Assembly (NCBI GenBank): GCA_963677215.1
Contig: OY781919.1
Span: forward strand, 2,976,001 to 3,040,000
Reading direction: 5' to 3'
Origin: G963676795 sp963677215
Lineage (GTDB): Bacteria; Desulfobacterota; Desulfuromonadia; Desulfuromonadales; Geopsychrobacteraceae
DNA: 64,000 nucleotides
A program made the translations under genes and the position numbers. Below, in pieces: positions 9,565 through 18,202 of this stretch; position 1 is the stretch's first letter, and every line of letters starts with the position of its first letter. Under the pieces are notes generated by a model. That model worked only from the letters and a program-made list of their open reading frames with translations, was not told the DNA's origin and ran no database searches.

Positions 9565-10232
9565 ATGTCGAAAATATTGCTGGTTGATGACAAGAAAGCC
9601 AACCTGATCGCCTTTGAAGCAATACTGGAAAATTGTGGAGCAATGCTGTTTACTGCGACTTCGGGAAATGAAGCGCTAGCGCTGATGCTGGAAGAGAAGT
9701 TTGCACTGGTTCTACTGGATGTACAAATGCCAGGCATGGATGGTTATGAAGTTGCGGAATTGATGCGACAGAACCCTGATACCCAAGATATCCCCATTAT
9801 TTTTGTCACAGCAATCAACAAGGAGAAGATGCACGTCTTCAAGGGGTACGAGTCTGGAGCGGTCGATTACATTTTCAAGCCGATCGATGACAAAATCCTG
9901 AAAAGCAAGGTTTCTGTCTTTATCCAACTTGACCGAAAAAAGAAGAGCTGCTCAACGAGATTCGCTTGCGTCACCAGGCTGAAGAAGAAAAAAGCAAAAT
10001 CATTCTTCAACTGCAAGAAGCGTTATCGGAAGTGAAAACATTGCGCGGCATCATCCCGATCTGTTCGAAATGCAAAAGCATCAGAGATGATCAAGGTTTT
10101 TGGCAACGCCTGGAAGACTACCTACTTGAACATAGTGACATTGAAATGACTCACAGCCTATGCTTAAAATGCGCTGAAGAAATGTATGGTGGGGAGGCCT
10201 GGTTCGAAAAAACTAAAGAAGAGTATAAGTGA
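9565..10232 (+). CDS. Receiver protein with C-terminal four-cysteine module; needs a -1 frameshift
   Basis: The frame from ATG 9565 encodes a receiver domain (about residues 3-120, acceptor Asp in LLDVQMPGMDGY). It then drifts into a basic tail and stops at 10035, giving a 156-residue product. The -1 frame continues exactly where the receiver ends: a coiled-coil linker and CSKCKSIRDDQGFW ... CLKCAEE, the same module as in the 7676-8920 protein. It stops at 10232. Joining the two at the A-AAA-AAG run (9936-9942) gives about 222 residues and a natural receiver-linker junction (DRKKEELLNEI). The break could be programmed frameshifting, a real mutation or a one-base sequencing error in a six-A run. 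The stop overlaps the GTG of the next gene by four bases, consistent with translational coupling. Confidence 0.7.
9936..9942 (+). promoter_or_regulatory. Candidate -1 ribosomal slippery heptamer A-AAA-AAG
   Basis: The heptamer is in register with the zero frame (CGA AAA AAG), the arrangement used for -1 slippage in Escherichia coli dnaX. Slippage would lead straight into GAA GAG CTG CTC, the frame that encodes the Cys4 module. I find no strong hairpin just downstream and no Shine-Dalgarno-like stimulator about ten bases upstream, so efficiency is doubtful. Confidence 0.4.
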
Positions 10233-11200
10233 ACGATTTGCTTCTATCGCAGATATTACTGGTTGATGACAAAAAAGCCAACTTGATTGCCCTCGAAGCG
10301 GTACTGGAGCGTTGTGGAGCAAAGCTGTTTACTGCGACTTCGGGAAATGAAGCGCTGGCACTAATGTTGGAACACACATTTGCTCTGGTTCTGTTGGATG
10401 TGCAAATGCCGGATATGGACGGCTATGAAGTCGCGGAGTTGATGCGTCAGAATCCGGATACCCAGGATATCCCCATTATTTTTGTCACGGCCATTAATAA
10501 GGAAAAGAGCCATGTCTTTAAAGGGTATGAATCGGGCGCAGTCGATTATCTGTACAAGCCTGTCGAACCTTCTATCTTACTGAGTAAGATCAGCATATTC
10601 ATTAAGTTGTGGGAAAAGAACGCCAGGCTAAGAGAGACTGTCGCCGAGCTGGAAGCGGCAAATCAGACGATCCTGACACAGCAGGAAGAGCTTCGCCAGT
10701 TAGCTATCCACGATCATCTGACCGGCATGTACCAGCGGCGCTGGTTTGATGAGATGATTGAAAAAGCAGTGGCCTTTTCAATCCGGAACAATGTCCCTTT
10801 GACACTTGCGATGCTCGATATCGATCACTTTAAGTCGATCAATGACAACTACGGCCACGACGTTGGCGACAGGGTCCTGGTGCAGCTCGCACAGGTTCTG
10901 GCAGCGTCTGTTCGAACTTCTGATGCGGTTTTTCGTTATGGCGGGGAAGAATTCGCCATTCTCCTGCCCAATACGGACCGCCTGTCGGCAGCAGACGTTT
11001 GTGAACGAATTCGCCAAAACATCGCGGAACGTCCATTCAACTATGACGGCGGACAGCTATCTATCACACTGAGCGGCGGTATAGCCGAGTTACTCGAACT
11101 GGAAATACAGACTCCGAAAAATCTGCTGATCTGCGCCGACGGCCGACTTTACCATGCAAAATTATCTGGCCGGAATCGCATTTGCGATAACGGCTGCTGA
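10229..11200 (+). CDS. Receiver-GGDEF diguanylate cyclase response regulator
   Basis: The protein is 323 residues. The receiver (about 7-125) is nearly the same as that of the preceding gene and has the acceptor Asp in LLDVQMPDMDGY. A short coiled coil (about 130-155) leads to a GGDEF domain (about 160-320) with the active-site signature RYGGEEF. An RxxD inhibitory site (RTSD) sits five residues before GGEEF, so the cyclase should be active and feedback-inhibited by c-di-GMP. It makes c-di-GMP from two GTP when phosphorylated. It starts at a GTG overlapping the previous stop (GTGA), with the SBP gene 25-30 bases downstream, so it belongs to the operon that ends with cheB. The hybrid kinase at 12350 is its likely phosphodonor. 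Confidence 0.93.
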   Translation: MNDLLLSQILLVDDKKANLIALEAVLERCGAKLFTATSGNEALALMLEHTFALVLLDVQMPDMDGYEVAELMRQNPDTQDIPIIFVTAINKEKSHVFKGYESGAVDYLYKPVEPSILLSKISIFIKLWEKNARLRETVAELEAANQTILTQQEELRQLAIHDHLTGMYQRRWFDEMIEKAVAFSIRNNVPLTLAMLDIDHFKSINDNYGHDVGDRVLVQLAQVLAASVRTSDAVFRYGGEEFAILLPNTDRLSAADVCERIRQNIAERPFNYDGGQLSITLSGGIAELLELEIQTPKNLLICADGRLYHAKLSGRNRICDNGC

Positions 11201-11231
11201 TTCGCGGATTGAATTCCGGTGAGGAATGCTC

Positions 11232-12338
11232 ATGTCTCGATTTTTAAGCCTGATTGCCGCTGTTTCTTTTCTCTTACTCATCTCTTGTGTATCGGTTGTC
11301 GCAGGCAAAGTCCCGATAACGGCGGTCGGCTTACCACTCGCTGATCATTATGCCGCTATTGTCGCTTACGAGAGATATCGTGACCAGATGCAGGAAGCCG
11401 ATTTCCATTTCAAAATTCTCCCCGGACCGGAATTGGTCAGGGTGGCCTTCCTCTATGATTCAAGCATCGATGTCGCATTCAATGTTGCGCCAATGGTTCT
11501 GGATATGTTTGCGCAGACACCGACCTTCAAGTGGGTGAGCCTGGTTCATCGCGACGGTAATGCTATGGCGATTAATCTCACGTTGTTGAAAGAGCTGCAA
11601 TTACCCAGCGATAAAAGATCACGCTTGCCCGACGCCAAGCTGGCCTCAGCCATTCGTAGCTACAAGCAAAACCATGAGGAGCCAGTACGAATCGCAATAC
11701 CGTCCAAGTTGTCCACCCATTCTGCGATTCTCTATAAATACCTGCGAGATCAAGGATTAAGCTTCGGGTTCCAACGATCGGACAATATTGACGTTTTGCT
11801 TGAGATCGTCAAGCCGCCAAATGCACTCACCTTTTTGAAAAAGCAGGATGCTCGTGCCAGAGCGGCGGCCTTCGAACAGTCCCTTCCCTGGCCCGAATTG
11901 AGTGAAAGTGCCAACAACGGCCGTATTGCCTGGTATTCGAAAGATGTTATGAATCACGACAAGGGGCATGTTGAATGTATCGCTATCGCCAAAAACGAAA
12001 CAATCCGCAACAAGCGTGCTGCTTTAGCGGAGGTTATCACTTACCTGCATCGCGCAGGAGAAGATATAGAAATAGCTCGCCGCCAAGGGGGAAAACCCCT
12101 GGATGAGATTGTCACGCTGATTCAACGCCATATACCGGCCCATAGCCGTGACGCCATTCTCCAGAGTCTGCGGGATGATCTTTATACCATCAACTATCTG
12201 AACCTGAATATTGATGAGAATGCCAAACAAAGTATGTTGAACATCATGGAACTGTCCTTTGAGGCAGGATTTTTAGCGCAGAAAGTTGATCTTGATCAGT
12301 TAGTTGACGAAAGCTTTAACGGTCCAGTGACAGAATAA
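11232..12338 (+). CDS. NMT1/SsuA-type solute-binding lipoprotein
   Basis: This 368-residue exported protein resembles NMT1/NrtA-type periplasmic binding proteins, with conserved stretches such as GLPLADHYAAIVAYE and FNVAPMVLDMF near the N-terminus. The leader ends in LLISC, a good lipobox, so it is probably a lipoprotein. Two ATGs are close together (11226 and 11232); 11232 has the better spacing from GAGG. No ABC permease or ATPase is nearby. It sits 11 bases before the large hybrid kinase, so it more likely presents a ligand to that sensor than feeds a transporter. The ligand is unknown. Confidence 0.8.
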   Translation: MSRFLSLIAAVSFLLLISCVSVVAGKVPITAVGLPLADHYAAIVAYERYRDQMQEADFHFKILPGPELVRVAFLYDSSIDVAFNVAPMVLDMFAQTPTFKWVSLVHRDGNAMAINLTLLKELQLPSDKRSRLPDAKLASAIRSYKQNHEEPVRIAIPSKLSTHSAILYKYLRDQGLSFGFQRSDNIDVLLEIVKPPNALTFLKKQDARARAAAFEQSLPWPELSESANNGRIAWYSKDVMNHDKGHVECIAIAKNETIRNKRAALAEVITYLHRAGEDIEIARRQGGKPLDEIVTLIQRHIPAHSRDAILQSLRDDLYTINYLNLNIDENAKQSMLNIMELSFEAGFLAQKVDLDQLVDESFNGPVTE

Positions 12339-12349
12339 AAGGCGCCGCA

Positions 12350-15300
12350 ATGAAAAAGTATTTGCACAATCTTCCGAAGTCCGGATTGACAAAACAGGTG
12401 CTTATCTGGTTTTTGTGCGCCTCCTTAATCCCCCTCTGTGTCATAAGCTGGATCAGCTATCAGGAAGCCTACGGTCAATTGTACCAAAAGGCAGAGCAGT
12501 ACCTGCGTGTTCTGGCCGAGATTGAAGCTGAACACATCAAGGCAAGCTTTGATCGTGTCATAGTGACCTTGGAGCAGGAGTCGGAGCGCCAGAGCAATAG
12601 CCAATTGCTCACCCGGCTGGAAAATGATTTTTTTGAGAGCGGCCTGTCTGCCGATGAGTTCGTGACCAGCTACCGCTGGGCCCAGGAAGTCGATGATTTA
12701 GCTGGAGCCGCGGATTTGACCTCTTTTTGGAGAGAAACAGGTTACAGTGATATCTACCTGATCGACTCAGCGGGGAATATCCTGTTCTCTGTCAGCAAGG
12801 GGAAGGATCTCGGTCAAAACCTTTTTCACGGCAGCCTGAAACAGACCCGTTTTTCCCAAGCGGCCAAGAACTCTTTGACAACCGGTCGCATCTCTTTTTC
12901 CGATCTGGAGTTTTACGCACCAAAAGACAATAGACTGTCTGGTTTTCTTACCTCTCCAATCATCGATGAAATGGGAGATAAGATTGGTCTGATGGCCTTT
13001 GCATTGGCCGGCGAACAATTACAGCATCTTTTGGCCCATGAGCACAGTGGAGATCACACGGGAGACCGATATCTTCTCGGAGCCGATCTGACCCTGCGTA
13101 GTCCAGGGATTTTTGAGGATAAGATTCCTCTTCTTACTCAACCGGTAAAAACAAAAATGGCCCTTTTATCGCAGAGCGAGCATGTCCAACACCAGGGGAC
13201 TTCCGTGGAACCAAAAGCGGAGTCAGTCCTGATCTATCCAGACCCTTTGGGTAAAGAGGTTATTGGCCTGCATGAAGAGATCGAAATTGCCGGTATACAC
13301 TGGGCCTATATAAATGAAATCCCGCGAACTGAGGCACTGGCTGCAGCGGATCAGCTGGCCAGAATCACCCTGATTCTGGTCGTTATCACTTTTTTCACGA
13401 TGGTTGTTTTTGCCATATTGGCAACCCGGCGAATCGTTTATCCGGTCGTTCAGATAGCGGATGCCCTGTCCCACGTTGGACAAGGCAACTTGCTGCAAAA
13501 AGTGGATGTTAAAGCAAGTTACGAACTGAAGGATCTCGTCAATGGCTTCAACGCCATGTTGCGAAACTTGCAATTGTCAAAGCAAAATGAAAATGACCGC
13601 CAATGGTTACAGGACACAACCAACAGGTTGAATGAAAAGTTGCAGGGGGATCAAAGCCTAGCGCAAATGGCCCGTAACACAATTTCCTTTTTGTGCCAGC
13701 ATCTTGATGTACCGGCTGGGGCATTTTATGCCGTTCACAACAAACGGATTCAACACATCGCCGGTTACGCATGCAATGAGAATTCCGAATCCAGTGCTGA
13801 ATTCGGCTTGGGGGAGGGCTTGGTTGGCCAGGCCGTGGTCGACAAGGAAATCCTGGAAATTCATGACATCCCCGAAAAATCTCTGCTTATCAGTTCCGGA
13901 TTGTTTGCAACCCCACCCGGCATTATCACCATTCTGCCATGCAGCTGGGATAACGAAATTCATGTTGTACTGGAGTTCGCGACCCTGAAGCCTTTTGATT
14001 TATTGCAGAAAACATTGTTCACATCGATCACCCCGATCATCGCCATTTCGGCTCAGACCGCACTCTCACGCCAACAAACTTTTGATCTCCTTACTAAAAC
14101 CCAGGAACAGGCGGAAGAGCTTCAGGCGCGGGAAGAGGAATTACGGACAAACAACAACCTGCTGGAAGAACAAGCCGGTGCGCTGAAAGCCTCCGAAGAA
14201 ATGCTGCGTCAAAAGCAGGTAGAACTCGTCGAAAAAAACGAAAAGTTGCAAACCCAGCAGGAGGAATTGCGTGTCTCCAACGAAGAGTTGGAGTCACGGG
14301 CGCTTGAGTTGAAAAAATCTCGCGATCAGATTGAGGTCAAAAACCAGGAGTTGAAACAAACGCAGATCGACCTGGAAAAGCAGGCTCAGGAATTAACCAG
14401 TAGCAACCAGTATAAATCTGAATTCCTGGCAAACATGTCTCATGAGTTGCGTACCCCGCTGAACAGCATGCTGATCCTCTCTAAAATGTTGTCAGAAAAT
14501 CCGGGCAAAAATCTTTCCGAAAAGCAGGTCGGGTTTTCGCAGACAATTTACGAGGCCGGAACGGATCTCCTTGAGTTAATCAACGATATCCTTGATCTTT
14601 CAAAAATTGAGGCCGGCCAGATGGATGTTCAGATCGAAAGTGTTGATTTGAACGAGCTTATTGCCGGTTTTAGGAATATATTCAATCCAATCGCTGCGGA
14701 AAAGGGGTTGGAATTCATAATTCAGAATGAATTCACGCAAAATCGCCTCAAGACGGATGAACAAAAGCTATCCCAGATTATCAAGAATCTGCTTTCCAAT
14801 GCCTTTAAGTTTACCTCTGAAGGTTCTGTTAAACTGCATTTTACACAACCGAAAAAAGCTCTCACGCAGACAGCGACAGGCCTCACGGATGATTATCTGG
14901 AAATTTCGGTTCAAGATACCGGAACAGGTATCGACGACGACAAAACTCAAGCGATTTTTGAGGCTTTCAAGCAGGCCGACGGGACAACAAACCGAAAATA
15001 CGGCGGAACTGGCCTGGGATTGTCGATTTCGCGGGAATTAACCCATCTTCTTGGCGGTGAAATCCATTTACAGAGCCAAAAAGGCGTTGGCAGCACCTTC
15101 AGTCTCTGCATACCGGTCGGCGAACAGCCTGAATCCCTGCCGGAATCAATGATTTATTATGTAGATACGGCTTCAGGAAAATTAGATCAGGGAAGCGGGG
15201 CCGGGCCTACTCAAGTTGCTGCTAAAGATATGCTGTCATCTAAAATAGACATCGAAAATACAGACATTCCCGATGACCGTCACAACCTGAGTAAGGAGGA

Positions 15301-16471
15301 TCGATCGATCTTGATCATTGAAGACGATGTCCGCTTTGCAGGGATTCTCGTTGAATTTGTTCGAAACCGTGGTTTCAAGGCGTTGGTCGCGACTGACGGT
15401 CAAACTGGATTATACTTGGCCGACTACTATCAGCCGAGTGGCATAATGCTCGATATCAAGTTGCCCGGCATCGACGGTTGGCAGGTGATGGGGCAGCTGA
15501 AAGGGGGCGCAAAAACCAGGCACATTCCTGTCCATTTTATGTCTGTCGACGACTATACAGGTAACGCCATGAAGAAAGGCGCTGCCGGGTATTTAGTTAA
15601 ACCTGTATCCAGTGCGGAGATGCAACAAGCCCTTGAGCGGATTGAGGATATCATCAATCGGTCGATGAAGCAGGTGCTGCTGATTGAGGATGATCCGCGT
15701 CAACTGGCCGTGTTGCGGGAGCTGATTGGTAACGGCGATGTTGCCACCTTGGTGGCAAAAAATGGCGCAGAGGCATTACGGTTGATCGAAGAGAACAAGA
15801 TTGATTGTATTGTCCTCGACTATGGTCTGCCCGATATGAGCGGCCTGCAACTGCTGGAACGTTTGCGCGAGAGCAAAGAACTGAGAACCATCCCGGTTGT
15901 CGTCTATACGGGAAAAGAACTTGATACCAAAGAGCGTGAAATGCTTGAACGCTACGCGCAAAGCCTGATTATCAAAAGCGCCCACTCTGAAGAAAGGTTG
16001 CTGGATGATACCACCTTGTTTCTCCACCGGGTTGAGAAAAATCTTCCCGAGGAAAAACAGCAGGTCTTGAGGATGCTGCATAATCGCGAGGCCATTTTCG
16101 AGGGACGCAAAGTCTTGGTGGTCGATGACGATATGCGAAACGTCTACGCCCTGTCAGCAATCCTGAAGGATCAAAACATGCAGGTCGTTGTGGCTAAAAA
16201 CGGAGTTGAGGCGCTCGAAAAACTTGATCAGCAACCGGATACGTCCATCGTGATGATGGATATCATGATGCCGGAGATGGATGGTTATGAGGCCTGCCGA
16301 CGAATCCGAGCACAGAAGCGTTTTAGTGAGCTGCCGATTATCGCCTTAACGGCAAAAGCGATGAAAGGCGACCGGATAAAGTGTATCGACGCGGGAGCCA
16401 GTGATTATCTGGCCAAGCCGGTTGATGCGGATAAATTATTGTCGATGATGAGGGTCTGGCTTTATCGCTGA
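12350..16471 (+). CDS. Giant hybrid histidine kinase: Cache-HAMP-GAF-coiled coil-HisKA-HATPase-three receivers
   Basis: The product is 1,373 residues. It has a transmembrane helix (about 18-38), a Cache-like periplasmic domain (about 40-335), a second helix (about 340-362), HAMP (about 362-415), GAF (about 430-580), a long Glu/Gln-rich coiled coil (about 585-690), HisKA with His698 in NMSHELRTPLNS, HATPase (about 805-925, with DTGTGI and GTGLGLS), then three receivers with acceptor Asp residues near 1035, 1157 and 1304. It starts 11 bases after the binding-protein stop and is followed 11 bases later by cheR. Kinases of this shape often sit beside CheR and CheB genes. The coiled coil contains EE/QE pairs in heptad spacing, reminiscent of chemoreceptor methylation helices, so it may be a CheR/CheB substrate. 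That last point is inference. Confidence 0.93.
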   Translation: MKKYLHNLPKSGLTKQVLIWFLCASLIPLCVISWISYQEAYGQLYQKAEQYLRVLAEIEAEHIKASFDRVIVTLEQESERQSNSQLLTRLENDFFESGLSADEFVTSYRWAQEVDDLAGAADLTSFWRETGYSDIYLIDSAGNILFSVSKGKDLGQNLFHGSLKQTRFSQAAKNSLTTGRISFSDLEFYAPKDNRLSGFLTSPIIDEMGDKIGLMAFALAGEQLQHLLAHEHSGDHTGDRYLLGADLTLRSPGIFEDKIPLLTQPVKTKMALLSQSEHVQHQGTSVEPKAESVLIYPDPLGKEVIGLHEEIEIAGIHWAYINEIPRTEALAAADQLARITLILVVITFFTMVVFAILATRRIVYPVVQIADALSHVGQGNLLQKVDVKASYELKDLVNGFNAMLRNLQLSKQNENDRQWLQDTTNRLNEKLQGDQSLAQMARNTISFLCQHLDVPAGAFYAVHNKRIQHIAGYACNENSESSAEFGLGEGLVGQAVVDKEILEIHDIPEKSLLISSGLFATPPGIITILPCSWDNEIHVVLEFATLKPFDLLQKTLFTSITPIIAISAQTALSRQQTFDLLTKTQEQAEELQAREEELRTNNNLLEEQAGALKASEEMLRQKQVELVEKNEKLQTQQEELRVSNEELESRALELKKSRDQIEVKNQELKQTQIDLEKQAQELTSSNQYKSEFLANMSHELRTPLNSMLILSKMLSENPGKNLSEKQVGFSQTIYEAGTDLLELINDILDLSKIEAGQMDVQIESVDLNELIAGFRNIFNPIAAEKGLEFIIQNEFTQNRLKTDEQKLSQIIKNLLSNAFKFTSEGSVKLHFTQPKKALTQTATGLTDDYLEISVQDTGTGIDDDKTQAIFEAFKQADGTTNRKYGGTGLGLSISRELTHLLGGEIHLQSQKGVGSTFSLCIPVGEQPESLPESMIYYVDTASGKLDQGSGAGPTQVAAKDMLSSKIDIENTDIPDDRHNLSKEDRSILIIEDDVRFAGILVEFVRNRGFKALVATDGQTGLYLADYYQPSGIMLDIKLPGIDGWQVMGQLKGGAKTRHIPVHFMSVDDYTGNAMKKGAAGYLVKPVSSAEMQQALERIEDIINRSMKQVLLIEDDPRQLAVLRELIGNGDVATLVAKNGAEALRLIEENKIDCIVLDYGLPDMSGLQLLERLRESKELRTIPVVVYTGKELDTKEREMLERYAQSLIIKSAHSEERLLDDTTLFLHRVEKNLPEEKQQVLRMLHNREAIFEGRKVLVVDDDMRNVYALSAILKDQNMQVVVAKNGVEALEKLDQQPDTSIVMMDIMMPEMDGYEACRRIRAQKRFSELPIIALTAKAMKGDRIKCIDAGASDYLAKPVDADKLLSMMRVWLYR

Positions 16472-16482
16472 TCTTGACGTGT

Positions 16483-17316
16483 ATGGATACAACGAGCAAC
16501 AACCCAGAGTTCCGAGCGATTCAACGCCTGTTTTCAGAATTGGAGGCACGTTACGGGTTTGATTTCCGAGATTACGCCATGAACTCGGCCTGTCGCAGGG
16601 TCAAGCAGTTAATCGGCCAGGAGGGGTTGGCTGGCATTGAAGAACTGCAGCAGAAGATGACTCATGACAAAGACCTGGCGGATCGTCTGGTTCGGGGCCT
16701 CTCGATCAATGTTACGGAAATGTTCCGCGATCCTCAGTTCTTCCTCGCCCTCCGCAAGCAGGTCATCCCCCTGTTGAGAGACTTGGAGCATTTCAAAATC
16801 TGGCACGCAGGCTGTGCCAGTGGCGAAGAGGTCTACTCAATGGCTATCATGCTTCTGGAAGAGAACCTGGATGAACGTTCTATGCTGTTCGGGACGGATT
16901 TTAACTGCAGCATTCTCGATCGGGCAAGACAAGGAATACTCCCTCTCGATCAAATGCAGAAGAACGTCATGAATTATCAACAGGCTGGTGGAAGACAACA
17001 ATTTGTAGATTATTATCATGCCCGCTATGCCGGTGCAGCCTTAGCTCAACATCTCAAGCAGAGAATCCTTTTTTCGTTTCACGATTTGACCAGAGACAAT
17101 GCTTTTGGAGAGATGAATATGGTGATTTGCCGAAACGTTTTGATTTATTTCAATAAAAAGCTGAAAGAGAGGGTTTTGCAGCTCTTTTATGATTCCCTTG
17201 TCGAGGGAGGCATTCTCTGCCTGGGAAGTCACGAGACCCTTAAGTTGAGTTTATTGGCAGAGCACTTTGAAACGATTAATGCCGAGCAAAAAATTTACCG
17301 TAAGCTAAGAGCCTAA
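16483..17316 (+). CDS. cheR: CheR-type protein-glutamate methyltransferase
   Basis: This 277-residue protein has the all-alpha CheR N-terminal domain (about 8-75) with FRD at the junction, and a SAM-binding methyltransferase domain with GCASGEEVYS (motif I) and NMVICRNVLIYF (motif IV region). It transfers methyl groups from SAM to glutamates of chemoreceptor-like coiled coils. A TTG at 16474 is also in frame, but ATG 16483 is the more likely start. It lies in an operon with the three-receiver kinase and cheB but no chemoreceptor, so its substrate may be the kinase itself. Confidence 0.93.
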   Translation: MDTTSNNPEFRAIQRLFSELEARYGFDFRDYAMNSACRRVKQLIGQEGLAGIEELQQKMTHDKDLADRLVRGLSINVTEMFRDPQFFLALRKQVIPLLRDLEHFKIWHAGCASGEEVYSMAIMLLEENLDERSMLFGTDFNCSILDRARQGILPLDQMQKNVMNYQQAGGRQQFVDYYHARYAGAALAQHLKQRILFSFHDLTRDNAFGEMNMVICRNVLIYFNKKLKERVLQLFYDSLVEGGILCLGSHETLKLSLLAEHFETINAEQKIYRKLRA

Positions 17317-17321
17317 AACCT

Positions 17322-17951
17322 ATGGCACAGAAAAATTACTTCGACATGGTGGTTTTCGGGGCGTCGCATGGTGGCTATGATGCGATAAAGACAATACTTG
17401 CCCCCCTGCCGAGTGATTTTCCTGTGCCGATTCTGATTGTGCAGCATCTCCTTGCCAATACAAGCAGTTGTCTTGCAGAATTGTTAAACAACGAAACCGG
17501 CCTGACGGTTCAATTCGCTAATGACGGGGAGTGTCCCAGGCCGGGGCATGTGTATCTGGCTCCACCGAACTTTCATCTACTAGTAGACGATAAGCTGCGG
17601 CTGAAGTTGACACAGAGCGCACCTGTTCATCACAGCCGACCAGCTATTGATCTGCTATTTACTTCAGCAGCGACTGTTGTGGGTAAAAAGTTGCTGGCTG
17701 TTGTGTTGACAGGAGCAAATTCCGATGGGGCCGCTGGACTCAAGGATGTCGTGACCCATGGTGGTTTTGGCATAGTTCAAGATCCTGATTCCGCCTTGGA
17801 CTCGACGATGCCGCTAGCGGCGTTACTCGCAGAACCAAAAGCCTGCAGAGTCAGCCTGAATCAACTCGGTCCCCTTCTCTGGACACTCGTAAGAGAAGGA
17901 GAGTTCCATAACATGCCACTATGGATTAGCAAAATGATGAATTCGGAGTAA
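17322..17951 (+). CDS. cheB: CheB methylesterase catalytic domain without receiver
   Basis: The 209-residue protein consists only of the CheB catalytic domain. The serine lies in VVFGASHGG, the histidine in IVQHL and the aspartate in LTGANSDGAAG, giving the Ser-His-Asp triad. CheB removes methyl esters from, or deamidates, CheR substrates. Canonical CheB carries an N-terminal receiver, which is absent here, so activity must be controlled another way, perhaps by contact with one of the receivers of the adjacent kinase. It starts five bases after cheR and closes the operon. Confidence 0.92.
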   Translation: MAQKNYFDMVVFGASHGGYDAIKTILAPLPSDFPVPILIVQHLLANTSSCLAELLNNETGLTVQFANDGECPRPGHVYLAPPNFHLLVDDKLRLKLTQSAPVHHSRPAIDLLFTSAATVVGKKLLAVVLTGANSDGAAGLKDVVTHGGFGIVQDPDSALDSTMPLAALLAEPKACRVSLNQLGPLLWTLVREGEFHNMPLWISKMMNSE

Positions 17952-18133
17952 GGGACAAATGTGATTTTTGACCTCAACAACCATTGGCAGTTCATCAAAA
18001 ATTCTCAAAATTTAAGGACATCTGGGGGCCGAGTTATTACAACAATCAATGGTTCAAATTTGAAGACTCAAAACGGACATTTCTTAGACTTCAAATATAG
18101 TAGTTTTGAAAATTGCCGTGGGATTCGTTCCAA

Positions 18134-18175
18134 TGGACACCTCCGTGAGCCAGTAGGTTAACAATTTGGTGTCCA
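18134..18175. repeat. Inverted repeat TGGACACC / GGTGTCCA
   Basis: TGGACACC (18134-18141) is complementary to GGTGTCCA (18168-18175) across a 26-base loop, in the gap between convergent cheB and the next kinase. It has no T-run. It could be a scrap of an insertion-sequence end, but nothing else of such an element is present. Confidence 0.25.
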
Positions 18176-18202
18176 CATTTTCCCGCCTACCTCAATTCAA
18201 GA

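Noticed and set aside
17961..18161. Small 66-codon frame after cheB
   Set aside because: No ribosome-binding site, no recognisable domain and an inverted repeat inside; treated as non-coding.
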